DNA of 64,000 bases, taken from the NCBI RefSeq assembly GCF_008087345.1, contig NZ_VHIB01000014.1, forward strand, positions 1-64,000. Reading direction: 5' to 3'. This DNA is from Nocardioides caldifontis. Its GTDB lineage: Bacteria > Actinomycetota > Actinomycetes > Propionibacteriales > Nocardioidaceae. Position 1 is the stretch's first letter, and every line of letters starts with the position of its first letter. The notes beneath the pieces are model-generated. The model did no database searches. It was given only the letters and a program-made list of their open reading frames with translations, and was not told the origin of the DNA. Positions 24,667 through 33,004 of this stretch are shown piece by piece. The translations under genes and the position numbers were made by a program.

Positions 24667-24696
24667 ACTAGAGATTCAACTAGTGCTGCCTCTAGT
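24667..24696. promoter_or_regulatory. Palindromic operator between SRPBCC and tetR genes
   Basis: ACTAGAG at 24667-24673 and CTCTAGT at 24690-24696 are perfect inverted repeats, with a small palindrome ACTAGT at 24679-24684 inside. It covers the whole space between the two divergent starts, as expected for a TetR operator repressing both genes. Confidence 0.55.
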
Positions 24697-24708
24697 AGAA
24701 TCCGCGGC

Positions 24709-25404
24709 ATGGCCGGCGTCAAGACCCCGTCCCGCGCCGAGCGAGCACGGGGAACCAGGAAACGGATGCGCGACAGCGCCCGGGAGCTGTTCGTGAGGCA
24801 GGGCTACGCCGCCACGACGATGGACGAGATCGCTTCGGAAGCCGGAGTCGCGGTGCAGACGGTCTACTACACCTTCCGCACCAAGGGGGCACTGCTCTGC
24901 GAGGTGATGGAGGTGACCGCCGCCGGCGCCGAGTCGGCCCCTCCGGTGGCTCAGCGCGCGTGGATACGCGAGGCGATGACCAGTCCGTCACCGCAGCGAG
25001 CCCTCGCCTTGGCGATCGAACACGGAACGGCCATCTTCGAGCGCGCAGCCCCGCTCTGGCCGGCTATGAACGCGGCAGCCGCAGCCGACCCCACTATCGG
25101 TGAGTACTGGACTCGGGTCACCGCCGGCCGACGTGCCGGCCAGCACGCCCTGGTCACGCGACTGGCCGAACTCGGCGGGCTCCGTCCCGGGCTCGATGTG
25201 GAGCGCGGCACAGACTTGGTGGTCGTGCTCTTCGGCCACGACACTTACACCGGTCTCGTCGAGGGAACCGGCTGGACGGTCTCGGCGTACAAGGCCTGGT
25301 TGTTCGCCACGCTGACGCACCAGTTGCTCGGGGCCCGTCGCATCCAGGTAAAGTCCCTCGAGGGCGTGTCGTTCGGCGATCACGTATCGGAGTGGACGCG
25401 ATAG
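24709..25404 (+). CDS. TetR-family regulator
   Basis: ATG 24709 gives 231 aa. Residues about 15-62 form the TetR HTH (ARELFVRQGYAATTMDEIAS, then AGVAVQTVYYTFRTKGALL). The C-terminal ligand and dimer domain is helical. It is divergent from the SRPBCC gene with a palindromic operator between. It probably represses both until a hydrophobic ligand binds. Confidence 0.87.
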   Translation: MAGVKTPSRAERARGTRKRMRDSARELFVRQGYAATTMDEIASEAGVAVQTVYYTFRTKGALLCEVMEVTAAGAESAPPVAQRAWIREAMTSPSPQRALALAIEHGTAIFERAAPLWPAMNAAAAADPTIGEYWTRVTAGRRAGQHALVTRLAELGGLRPGLDVERGTDLVVVLFGHDTYTGLVEGTGWTVSAYKAWLFATLTHQLLGARRIQVKSLEGVSFGDHVSEWTR

Positions 25405-25711
25405 CGCCCAGGACCGCAAATGGACCCCCTCTCGCGCGGACCCTATGTACGCGGCCTCGACCGGGACCTCCGCCCAATCGCGCCCGCCCCAAGTGAGCAG
25501 CGAGAGCGAACAAGTGCAGGTCTGGAAACCGGGCTATCCGCTCGGCGTCTCGCAAGACCCGCCCGGACGTCGTAACCGGGACGCGGGCCTTCGCCGAAGC
25601 ACGTCCGCGAGTCCGAGAGTTCGTGTCACCCTAAGCGACTATGCGCTAGGCCGATCGCGAACGTGCTCAGGTTCCGGGCCAGACCGTCAAAATGTGTTGG
25701 AGCTTCTAGCC
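25405..25711. other. Gene-free stretch after tetR including the junction repeat
   Basis: About 300 bp separate the tetR stop from the virB4 stop at 25706. No gene is supported. The third copy of GCTCAGGTTC lies at 25665-25674, and from there the sequence aligns base for base with the relic region starting at 20750. Confidence 0.5.
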
Positions 25712-27196
25712 AGCGCCGGTCATGCGCCCGGTGGTGTCGAAGAGGTCGAGCTCGGCGGGGTGAAGCTGGTGCTGGACGACGAACGAGCGGTTCTTGAGCC
25801 GCCACAGCCCCTGGCCGGTGCCGAGCGTCGGAAGCAGTTGCTGCTCGGTACGGGTCAGTCCCAGCGCTGAGGCAGTCGAGCCGAGCTGGTCGGACTCCTG
25901 GCGGTAGACGATGCGGGTCTCGGCGTTCGCGAGCAGCGACGAGGCGAGGGCGCGCATGGCCGAACCCTGGTCCCCGACGTTCTCGAGGTCGGAGAGCTTG
26001 TGGAAGATCAGCATGTTGGCGATGCCGTAGTGCCGTGCGAGGCGCCAGTGGGCATCCATGCGCCGCAGCAGTGCCGGGTGTGACATCAGCCGCCACGCCT
26101 CGTCGTAGACCACCCACCGCTGGCCGCCGGAGGGGTCGAGGAGGGCTGACTCCATCCACGCTGATGCGCAGGTCATCAGGACCGAGATCAGGGTGGCGTT
26201 CTCCGTCACGCGGGAGAGGTCGAGGGAGATCATCGGCAATGCTGGATCGAAGCGCACGGTGCTGGGGCCGTCGAAGAGTCCGGCTAGGTCACCGGCTACC
26301 AAGCGCCGAAGTGCGTGACCGACGAGGCGGCCGTCGTCGGTGAGTCGGCCGTCCGGGTCGTCGATGAGGTCGGGGGAGAGGAGGCGGTCGACCACCAACG
26401 GCAGCACCGGGGTCTCGCTGGTCCGAAGGGTATGGGCGACGGCGACGTCGACCGCGGTGTGCTCGAGCGGGGTGAGCCCTCGGTCGAGGACGGTCTCGGT
26501 GAGTGCGCCGACAAGGTCACGGCGGCGGGCGGTCACCTGTGCTTCCCACTGGGTGTCGTCGACGCCTCCTGGCCGCAGGCCCCCGTCCAGCGGGTTGAGC
26601 CGGGCCGCCATGCCGTGTCCCAGCGCGATTGCCTTCCCGCCCACGGCTTCGGCGACGGCGGTGTGCTCGCCTTTGGGGTCGCCAGGGACGTAGACGCGTC
26701 GGCCGAACGGGATCGAGCGCGTGTAGAGGCTCTTCGCCAGCGCAGACTTGCCGGAGCCGACGATGCCGGCGAGCACCACGTTCGGGGCGGTGATCAGACC
26801 GCGTGTGTACAGGACCCACGGGTCGTAGACGAACGAGCTCCCGCTGTAGAGGTCCTGACCGACGAAGACCCCGTCGGCGCCGAGTCCGCCCTCCGCCAGG
26901 AAGGGGTAGGCGCCGGCGAGAGTCGCGGAGGTGTCCTGATGGCGGGGGAGTCGCAGCCGTCCGGGCGTTCGCAGGGCAGCCAGTCCCGTCTCGCCGGACT
27001 TCGGCAGGACAACGGTCGCCCGTCGTTCCGCGGCAAGCTCTGCTGCCTTCGCTCGTGCAGCCGCCCGGCGGGCGGTTCGATCATCGGCGAGCAGCGCGGC
27101 GGCAGCGGCCTTGCGCGCCTTGCGGTCACGTCGCCTCTCGCGGCCCGGCGTGACCAGGACGGAGCTGTGGAGTCGAGTCACGTCTCTTTCGCTCAC
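25706..27196 (-). CDS. VirB4-type conjugation ATPase
   Basis: GTG 27196 overlaps the upstream stop by 4 bp and gives 496 aa; the longer open frame to 27346 lies over that gene. After a basic helical N-terminus, the C-terminal HerA/FtsK-like ATPase domain has Walker A AGIVGSGKSALAK (about 143), Walker B region WVVYDEAWRLM (about 359), and the arginine-containing NAETRIVYRQESDQ. VirB4 powers assembly of the mating pore. The N-terminal VirB4 portion seems to reside in the SCO6880-type protein encoded upstream. The 3' end is duplicated at 20797-20937. Confidence 0.88.
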   Translation of the reverse strand: MSERDVTRLHSSVLVTPGRERRRDRKARKAAAAALLADDRTARRAAARAKAAELAAERRATVVLPKSGETGLAALRTPGRLRLPRHQDTSATLAGAYPFLAEGGLGADGVFVGQDLYSGSSFVYDPWVLYTRGLITAPNVVLAGIVGSGKSALAKSLYTRSIPFGRRVYVPGDPKGEHTAVAEAVGGKAIALGHGMAARLNPLDGGLRPGGVDDTQWEAQVTARRRDLVGALTETVLDRGLTPLEHTAVDVAVAHTLRTSETPVLPLVVDRLLSPDLIDDPDGRLTDDGRLVGHALRRLVAGDLAGLFDGPSTVRFDPALPMISLDLSRVTENATLISVLMTCASAWMESALLDPSGGQRWVVYDEAWRLMSHPALLRRMDAHWRLARHYGIANMLIFHKLSDLENVGDQGSAMRALASSLLANAETRIVYRQESDQLGSTASALGLTRTEQQLLPTLGTGQGLWRLKNRSFVVQHQLHPAELDLFDTTGRMTGAG

Positions 27197-27609
27197 AGGT
27201 CGATTCCGTTCACGGCCGCGCGGCCCGTCACTGGGCCTGGGTCGGGCAGCTCCCGGTGGTAGACGAGGGTGGCCTCCGCCTCCTGGGCGTGGCTGATCGC
27301 CTCGGAAACGTACCGAAGGATCTCGCCCGCGCGATGCAGTTCCCATGAGACCCGGTAGGACGCTGCGCGGGCACCGGCCGAGTCGCCGGCTGAATCGCCG
27401 GGCGCCCAGCCGGTCCGCCGCGCCGGGCCGTCGTGAAAGGACGCCAACTGGTGGAGCGACTGGCTCATCGAGGCTGCCGCCGCGGCCACTGACCCGAGTG
27501 TTGGGTAGAGCTGCTGCGGGTCCTTGATCGACCGGGTCGCATGCGCGAGTCCTCGTAACGCCTGCTGTGCCTCATCTGCATCGACCGACGGTTTCTCGAA
27601 GGTGGGCAT
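27193..27609 (-). CDS. Hypothetical 138-aa transfer-operon protein
   Basis: ATG 27609 follows GAGGAGG. The 138-aa product is helical with LYPTLGSVAAAAASMSQSLH and a later helix around WELHRAGEILRYVSEA; no membrane segment. It sits invariably between SCO6880-type and VirB4-type genes in this kind of element (recalled arrangement), and overlaps virB4 by 4 bp. Function unknown. Confidence 0.65.
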   Translation of the reverse strand: MPTFEKPSVDADEAQQALRGLAHATRSIKDPQQLYPTLGSVAAAAASMSQSLHQLASFHDGPARRTGWAPGDSAGDSAGARAASYRVSWELHRAGEILRYVSEAISHAQEAEATLVYHRELPDPGPVTGRAAVNGIDL

Positions 27610-27672
27610 CGGATCCTCCTCGCGCTGACTTCTGAGTCAGGTGCGCGCGAGGCGACGAGAAGCCGGTTCGGG

Positions 27673-29136
27673 TCAGAGTGGTCGGCAGAGCGGGAGGGCG
27701 GCCGCGCAGAACGCCTGGGCCTGCTGGCCCCACAGCCGCCGCGTCTCGCAGGAGGCCTGGATCGCCGCCTGCTCGAGGGAGGAGACCGCCCGTTCGAGCT
27801 CGGCGGGATCCCGGGCGCTGATCGCGATAAGGCCAGTGGCGCGGAGGATGCCGTGGCCGGCGGTGAGGTCGGCCTCTTGCTGGAGTACGTCGTTGAACTC
27901 GGCCGACTGCCGGGCGTCCTCGATCTGCCCGATCCGCTGTCGCTGCGCGGCGTCGGAGACGTACTCGGTCTTCTTCCTGCGGATGTCGCGGGCAGCTTGG
28001 TCGGCGCGAACTGGCGTGTAAAGGAGTGAGAACGTTCGGTGTACGCCCGAAGAGAGCAGTACGGGGCCGAGGAATCCGGGAAAGACGAGCGACCGTGGCC
28101 ACTCGCTGACCCAGAGCACGCAGTGGTAGGCGGAGTCGCTGCGCACGCGACTCCAGCTCTCGCTGACTGCGACGGGTCCGGCGGTCGCCAGGTCGCGGCC
28201 GAGGTCGCCGTGGCGTTCGAGTGCGCCGGCAACGGCGGGGTCGTACGCGGTGCGCAGGATCAGCGCGAGATCGCCCGGTTCGAGCCACCCGCTCGGCGAG
28301 AGGTCTGCGGATCGGAGCGCGGCGATGAGGGTCGACATCTCCTGACGGAGGACGGCGGCCGCGCCACGGATGCCGCCTCCCGCTGCCCGGATCGCGCGGG
28401 AGGCGCAGCGCATGTCGAGGGACAGCGAGACGGTGCTGGCGTGCCGTTCGCCGGCGGGGCCGGCGCGCTTGATGAGCTCGCCGTACGTCGAGGACGCCCA
28501 CGTGCCGTCATCTCGCCCGTGGTGGGACCACCACTCCGCCAAGCCCCGGCCCGACTCGGGAAGGGTCCGCTCCATGACCTGCAGGGAGGCGATCCGGCCG
28601 GAGCGACATGCGGTGGCCAGGACCCGGCTCCAGCCGACCACCCGGCGTTCCTGCTCGCCGGGGTCGAGCAGGACGAACGCGGGGTGGGCGACGCCCACGA
28701 CCGCCGTCAGTGTCGCTTGGTGAGGGTCGTGGATCATGACCGCGCCCGTCTCCGGGTCGAGCCACTGCCGTAACCGCGCGGCATCGCCGGGGAGCGCGAG
28801 GGTGCCCGCGGGCCTCGGCTTCGCGATCCGCCGCCGAAACACCAGCTGTCCGCCGGTCGAGCGCCAGCACCAACGGAGGGCGATCGGAAGCCACTCGATC
28901 AGCTTCCGGGCGCCGACACGCACCCAGCCGAGCGCTACGCACGCCAGCATTGACGGAACGGCAACCAGCAGCATGGAGCCGCCGGCGTACAGGGCGAGCA
29001 CCAACGCTCCGGCTCCGATCCCCGCGACCACCAGCTGGGATGCGGAGAGGCCGAGGATCACCCCACGACGGGCGAGGCGCGAGAACTTGACGGGCGTCGG
29101 TCCGAGATCCGCGACCGGGGATGTCGGCTGGGTCAT
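27673..29136 (-). CDS. SCO6880-family transfer protein (VirB3/VirB4 N-terminal-like)
   Basis: The 487-aa protein starts with a soluble lead, then two close membrane helices (about 28-75, VILGLSASQLVVAGIGAGAL and SMLLVAVPSMLACVALGW), the PrgI/VirB3-like layout. A large cytoplasmic part follows with mixed alpha/beta and the ending WGQQAQAFCAAALPLCRPL. No P-loop is visible, so the ATPase is supplied by the separate virB4 gene. The start overlaps the upstream channel-protein stop by 4 bp. Confidence 0.8.
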   Translation of the reverse strand: MTQPTSPVADLGPTPVKFSRLARRGVILGLSASQLVVAGIGAGALVLALYAGGSMLLVAVPSMLACVALGWVRVGARKLIEWLPIALRWCWRSTGGQLVFRRRIAKPRPAGTLALPGDAARLRQWLDPETGAVMIHDPHQATLTAVVGVAHPAFVLLDPGEQERRVVGWSRVLATACRSGRIASLQVMERTLPESGRGLAEWWSHHGRDDGTWASSTYGELIKRAGPAGERHASTVSLSLDMRCASRAIRAAGGGIRGAAAVLRQEMSTLIAALRSADLSPSGWLEPGDLALILRTAYDPAVAGALERHGDLGRDLATAGPVAVSESWSRVRSDSAYHCVLWVSEWPRSLVFPGFLGPVLLSSGVHRTFSLLYTPVRADQAARDIRRKKTEYVSDAAQRQRIGQIEDARQSAEFNDVLQQEADLTAGHGILRATGLIAISARDPAELERAVSSLEQAAIQASCETRRLWGQQAQAFCAAALPLCRPL

Positions 29137-30431
29137 CGCGTGAATTCCGTCCCGTTGGCGCTGCCGCCCGGGGCTGCGGGTGTCGGGTCAGCGACCCCTG
29201 GAAGCGGTGTGGGTGCAGGCTGAACCTCGCCGGCGGTGTCACTGTGACCGGTCGCTGCTGAGCCGACGAACGTTCCCACCCGGGGCCCCGCGGATGCAGC
29301 CTCCCTCGCGACGACCGCCCCTGCAGCGATACCGCCTGCCGCGGCAGCGCCGCCGGCCGACGCACCCGCTGTACCGGCGCCACCGCCCCCGCCCGCTGAC
29401 ATCGGCGGAGAGGAGACAGGTCCCTGGCCGGTACTGGCCGTTCCACCTGGTGTGCCGCCCCCGAGCACCTTGGGCGGCTCGCTGCCACCGAGCCGCGTGA
29501 TGGGGATCGGCATCGGCCGATTCACCGCGGCCTTCGCCTCCTGCTCGGCCGACATCGCGTGGTACATGTCGAAGCCCATAAAGTTGATCGCCTTGTAGGC
29601 GATGTAGGGGGCGAACCCTGCGATGAGCATCAGCACCACGCCCGCGATCGGCTCGCTGACTGATTTCAGGTCGGCGTCGATCGGCGCTGAGACCTGGGCG
29701 GTTGCCAGCAGGAAGATCACGACGATGACGACCTTCGACAGGATCAGCGCCAGGACGAAGCTGGCCCATTTGCTCACCCAGCCTCGAGTGTGATCCCAGC
29801 TGGCGCCGGCAAGAGCGATCGGAGCGAACACGATCGCGATGAGGAGCAGCGCCTTGCGGATGAGCAGGCTGATCCACACCAGTGTTGCCGCTCCGATCGC
29901 GAGGCCGGCGACGAAGATGGTGATGACCGCGCCGGCCCCTGGCGCAGCGACGTTGAGTGAGCTCAACCCGGCGGCGAGCAGAGCGATGCGACCGCCCATC
30001 TCGTTCATGTTGGTTCCGGCTGCGTGGACGATCCCGATGCACAGTCGGTCGGTCACCTCCAGCGCGGCCGCGAGAAGCGTCAGCGCGACACAGGAACCCA
30101 ACACTGACTTCGCGAGACCCAGGGCCGCTCGGGTCAACGCGGCCGGTTCCCGGCGAACCATCCCCCCGATGACCTGGAGCATGAAGAACCCGAGCATCAC
30201 GCAGACCGCGACGCCGAACAGGATGCTGTAGACCTCCCTGAACTCGCCACTGGTGACGTCAACGGCGGTGGTGGAGTCAAAGACGGCCCACACCGACTCG
30301 AACATCCACTGCGCCGCCCCTCCCATGGCCTGCGCCAGCCAGTCGAACGGCGCCGTGACCAGACTGCCGGCCGCCTCGCCGGCCGTGTCGCAGACGCCGG
30401 AGATGACCGGCACGTCGCACACATCCACCAT
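29133..30431 (-). CDS. VirB6/TrbL-like polytopic channel protein
   Basis: ATG 30431, preceded by GGAGGGAGGG, gives 432 aa. About six membrane helices occupy residues 50-290 (for example LFGVAVCVMLGFFMLQVIGG, TIFVAGLAIGAATLVWISLL, LLLIAIVFAPIALAGA). The C-terminal 130 residues are a Gly/Ala/Pro-rich low-complexity tail. VirB6/TrbL proteins form part of the inner-membrane DNA channel of type IV secretion systems. Confidence 0.8.
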   Translation of the reverse strand: MVDVCDVPVISGVCDTAGEAAGSLVTAPFDWLAQAMGGAAQWMFESVWAVFDSTTAVDVTSGEFREVYSILFGVAVCVMLGFFMLQVIGGMVRREPAALTRAALGLAKSVLGSCVALTLLAAALEVTDRLCIGIVHAAGTNMNEMGGRIALLAAGLSSLNVAAPGAGAVITIFVAGLAIGAATLVWISLLIRKALLLIAIVFAPIALAGASWDHTRGWVSKWASFVLALILSKVVIVVIFLLATAQVSAPIDADLKSVSEPIAGVVLMLIAGFAPYIAYKAINFMGFDMYHAMSAEQEAKAAVNRPMPIPITRLGGSEPPKVLGGGTPGGTASTGQGPVSSPPMSAGGGGGAGTAGASAGGAAAAGGIAAGAVVAREAASAGPRVGTFVGSAATGHSDTAGEVQPAPTPLPGVADPTPAAPGGSANGTEFTR

Positions 30432-30460
30432 CGCTGGTGCCCTCCCTCCAATGCGGTCTG

Positions 30461-30778
30461 TCAGACGGACTGGCCGACGTTCCAGAAGAAGTTCACGAGG
30501 GTGACCGACGCACCGCAGATGATGGCGGCACCCAGCGCGACGAGGACGCCGAACTTGCCGCGCCCCGCCAGGTGTGGGTTCGACGAGTTGGCCCCCATCG
30601 CCCACACGATGGCGGAGACGATCAGGGCCAGGACGGCGAGGATGAGCCCGATGGTCATGGAAGCTCCGACGACGGACTTGAGCTGCCCGATGCCGGGGAG
30701 GCCGTCAGAGTTCGGGTTGATGTTGATGTCGAGAGGCAGGAGCCCTGCCGAGACGATCGAGCCGAGCATCGTGGGCAT
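30461..30778 (-). CDS. DUF6112-like small membrane protein 1
   Basis: ATG 30778 with AGGAGG gives 105 aa with two helices (about 35-62 and 73-98: GLILAVLALIVSAIVWAMGA and GVLVALGAAIICGASVTLVN). This is the layout of DUF6112 proteins, found in tandem in actinobacterial conjugation operons and comparable with VirB2-type pilins by size and topology. A second copy follows directly downstream. Confidence 0.75.
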   Translation of the reverse strand: MPTMLGSIVSAGLLPLDININPNSDGLPGIGQLKSVVGASMTIGLILAVLALIVSAIVWAMGANSSNPHLAGRGKFGVLVALGAAIICGASVTLVNFFWNVGQSV

Positions 30779-30820
30779 GCAGCCTCCTAGTGACTTCTGA
30801 GTGACGGTCTTGGTGATCCG

Positions 30821-31102
30821 CTACAGGGAGGCACCGACGCCGAGCAGCCAGTCGGCCCACGCGAGCGCGCCGCCCGTCATGACCGCACCACCGAGCGCGA
30901 CGAACACACCCGTCTTGGCCTTGGTGGCGGTGTGCCAACTGCCGCCGGCAGAGGCAAGGGCCCAGGCGACGACGCAGGTGATGAGCATCAGTGCCGCCAC
31001 GATCAGTCCGTAGGTCAGCAAGGCGCCAACGACCCGGCGCAGCTGACCGGAACCCGCAACAGCACCGAAGTCCGGGCCGATGAGAGGGACGAGACTCGGC
31101 AT
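30821..31102 (-). CDS. DUF6112-like small membrane protein 2
   Basis: ATG 31102 (or GTG 31111) gives 93 aa starting MPSLVPLIGPDFGAV, with two helices (LTYGLIVAALMLITCVVAWA and GVFVALGGAVMTGGALAWAD). It is clearly related to the next gene at 30461-30778 by pattern: both have a short lead, a helix ending in W-A, a Gly-rich charged loop and a second helix. A tandem duplication of a pilin-like or pore subunit is likely. Confidence 0.72.
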   Translation of the reverse strand: MPSLVPLIGPDFGAVAGSGQLRRVVGALLTYGLIVAALMLITCVVAWALASAGGSWHTATKAKTGVFVALGGAVMTGGALAWADWLLGVGASL

Positions 31103-31161
31103 GGTGGTCACGTGCAGCAGGTGCTCGCCGCGTCCCGCCCCGCCACAGACGAAGGTTGCCT

Positions 31162-32256
31162 TCAGGCGATGACCGTGAAGTGGACGTGGTCGTAGTGCCC
31201 CCCGGTGACGCTCCTGGCGTCGTGCATCCCTCCGCCGTCGTACGGACGCCAGCCCTCGGCGTTGCGGGCGACGGACCAGATCCGTCCCTGCCAGATGAGG
31301 TACTCGACGCCCAGCGCTCTGGCGCTGGCCTTCAGCCAGTTCGTCACCTGCCAGCCGAGGGTCAGGACGCCGCCGGTGGCCGGGGTGCCGATGGAGTTGC
31401 CGAACGTTCCGTCGCATGCACGGCCCAGTGGGTGTTCTGAGCTGGTGCCGGGGCGGGGGGACCAGCAAGCCCAACCGGAGCCGGGGAAGCGCTCCTGGAT
31501 GGCCGCGAGCACATGCGCGGTCCGCTTGGTGATCCGGCCGTCGGAGGTGGGGTCGTCGACGAGCCCGTTCGCAGCCGCGCCGTCGTACGGCGTTGCCGAG
31601 GCACCGGTCTGACCAGCGCATCCGGGCGGTGAGATCTCGCCGCCTTCGAGTTGGGAAGCGCCGCGGGACGCGAGCCACGGCTCTGGGTTGACCGGGGCCC
31701 CGTCGGGGCCGCCGGGGCGAACCTCGAAATGGAGGTGAGGTCCGGTCGAGTAGCCGGACGAGCCGACGTCACCAATGTGCTGCCCGGCTGTGACGGTGTC
31801 GCCACGGGTCACGTGGAGTCCAGCCGATTCCATGTGGGCGTACCCCGAGGTGAGCTGCTGTTCCTTCACGGTGTGCTCGATCAGGATGAGGTTGCCGTAG
31901 CCACTGGACGGGCCCGAGTACGCCACCCGGCCGTCAGCGACGGCGAGGATGGGTGTCCCTGCTGGTGCGGCATAGTCCGCACCGGTGTGGAGCGTTGCGA
32001 CGCCGGTGATCGGGTGCACGCGCATGCCGAAGCCGCTCGTGGGCACCCAGGTTCCGGTTGGAAGGGGGAAGACCACGGGGGTCGGTGAACCGGCCCCCGG
32101 CGGGCTGCCCACCTCGCTCGGCACAAACTCGGTGGTGTCGGTCGCCGGGAGGCATGACGCCTCGGCTGCTGGGTTGAGGAGCGCCGCGACGCCCAACAGC
32201 GCTGCCGAGGGCAAGACGAGGAGAGCGACGAAAGCAGCGACGACGGTCTTGCCCAT
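31162..32256 (-). CDS. M23 peptidoglycan hydrolase with C-terminal ARB_07466-like domain
   Basis: The 364-aa protein has a signal peptide (about 1-33) and an M23/LytM domain with zinc ligands H89, D94 (LHTGADY) and H174-x-H176 (GPHLHFEV). After a linker, the C-terminal domain (about 230-364) ends with VEYLIWQGRIWSV and GGHYDHVHFTVIA; a like domain occurs in the gene at 53680-54597. As a VirB1-like factor it probably opens the cell wall for the mating channel. It follows the TcpC-like gene by 12 bp. Confidence 0.85.
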   Translation of the reverse strand: MGKTVVAAFVALLVLPSAALLGVAALLNPAAEASCLPATDTTEFVPSEVGSPPGAGSPTPVVFPLPTGTWVPTSGFGMRVHPITGVATLHTGADYAAPAGTPILAVADGRVAYSGPSSGYGNLILIEHTVKEQQLTSGYAHMESAGLHVTRGDTVTAGQHIGDVGSSGYSTGPHLHFEVRPGGPDGAPVNPEPWLASRGASQLEGGEISPPGCAGQTGASATPYDGAAANGLVDDPTSDGRITKRTAHVLAAIQERFPGSGWACWSPRPGTSSEHPLGRACDGTFGNSIGTPATGGVLTLGWQVTNWLKASARALGVEYLIWQGRIWSVARNAEGWRPYDGGGMHDARSVTGGHYDHVHFTVIA

Positions 32257-32268
32257 GGCGTGGTTTGG

Positions 32269-32952
32269 CTACTCGAGCGGCTGGTCGGGGAGCGACAGCC
32301 GGAGCAGGTGACACGTGCGGTAGGACGGCCCGCACACGACGAACACGGTGAACGCCACGTCGTGCTCACTGCTGACCGGCTCGCCCCCCCACACGCCGGC
32401 TCGGTGACGGAGCCCTTCGATGGTGTGAGCCGCTGTGCCCGGCAACAGACCGTCGCGGCCAGCCTCCGCGAGCGCCTGCGGCCACAGATCTGGCACCTCG
32501 GAGGAGGTCACGTCGATCCACTGGCGAGTGCGGTACTGGCGTAGTTCGCCCCAGGCAGCCGGGCTGGGCAGGTAGTTGGCGATGTCGTTGACCAGGCCTG
32601 GCGATGCCTCGCCGGTGGGATCCGCAACGGCCAGCACGCGATCGATGTAGTCGGTCTGGGCGAGTGGCTCCGCGGTGTCCCACTCGAACAGCGCCTCAGC
32701 GACCGCGATCGCGAAGGCCTCGGGATCGCTGCTTGGTCGGATCGGGCTGAGCTCTCGGATCACGGGTCCCGTCGAGGCAGGCTCGCGAGGCCCGACGACG
32801 GTGTGGCGCCCGGTGGGTGGTGCCTCGACGTGGCGGCTGGTCGTAGCCGACGCCAGATAGGTCCCCATCGCGACGAGCGCCAGGACCAGAGTCGCCACAA
32901 TCAGGAGGATCCTTGGCCGTCGTAATCGCGGGGTGTCGACGCGATTGAGCAT
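32269..32952 (-). CDS. TcpC/VirB8-like transfer protein
   Basis: ATG 32952 (GGAAGG upstream) gives 227 aa with one N-terminal membrane helix (about 13-33, ILLIVATLVLALVAMGTYLA) and an extracytoplasmic part containing AFAIAVAEALFEWDTAEP and the ending HLLRLSLPDQPLE. One helix plus an NTF2-like domain is the plan of TcpC/VirB8 assembly proteins. The assignment rests on topology and operon place rather than motifs. Confidence 0.6.
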   Translation of the reverse strand: MLNRVDTPRLRRPRILLIVATLVLALVAMGTYLASATTSRHVEAPPTGRHTVVGPREPASTGPVIRELSPIRPSSDPEAFAIAVAEALFEWDTAEPLAQTDYIDRVLAVADPTGEASPGLVNDIANYLPSPAAWGELRQYRTRQWIDVTSSEVPDLWPQALAEAGRDGLLPGTAAHTIEGLRHRAGVWGGEPVSSEHDVAFTVFVVCGPSYRTCHLLRLSLPDQPLE

Positions 32953-33004
32953 GGAGGGCACCTTCCGGAGTCGGATGCGGGACAGGTGTCCCACTCGATC
33001 CGGG

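Noticed and set aside
27673-29136. Calling the SCO6880-type protein a complete VirB4
   Set aside because: It has the two-helix lead but no Walker A; the ATPase is in the separate gene at 25706-27196.
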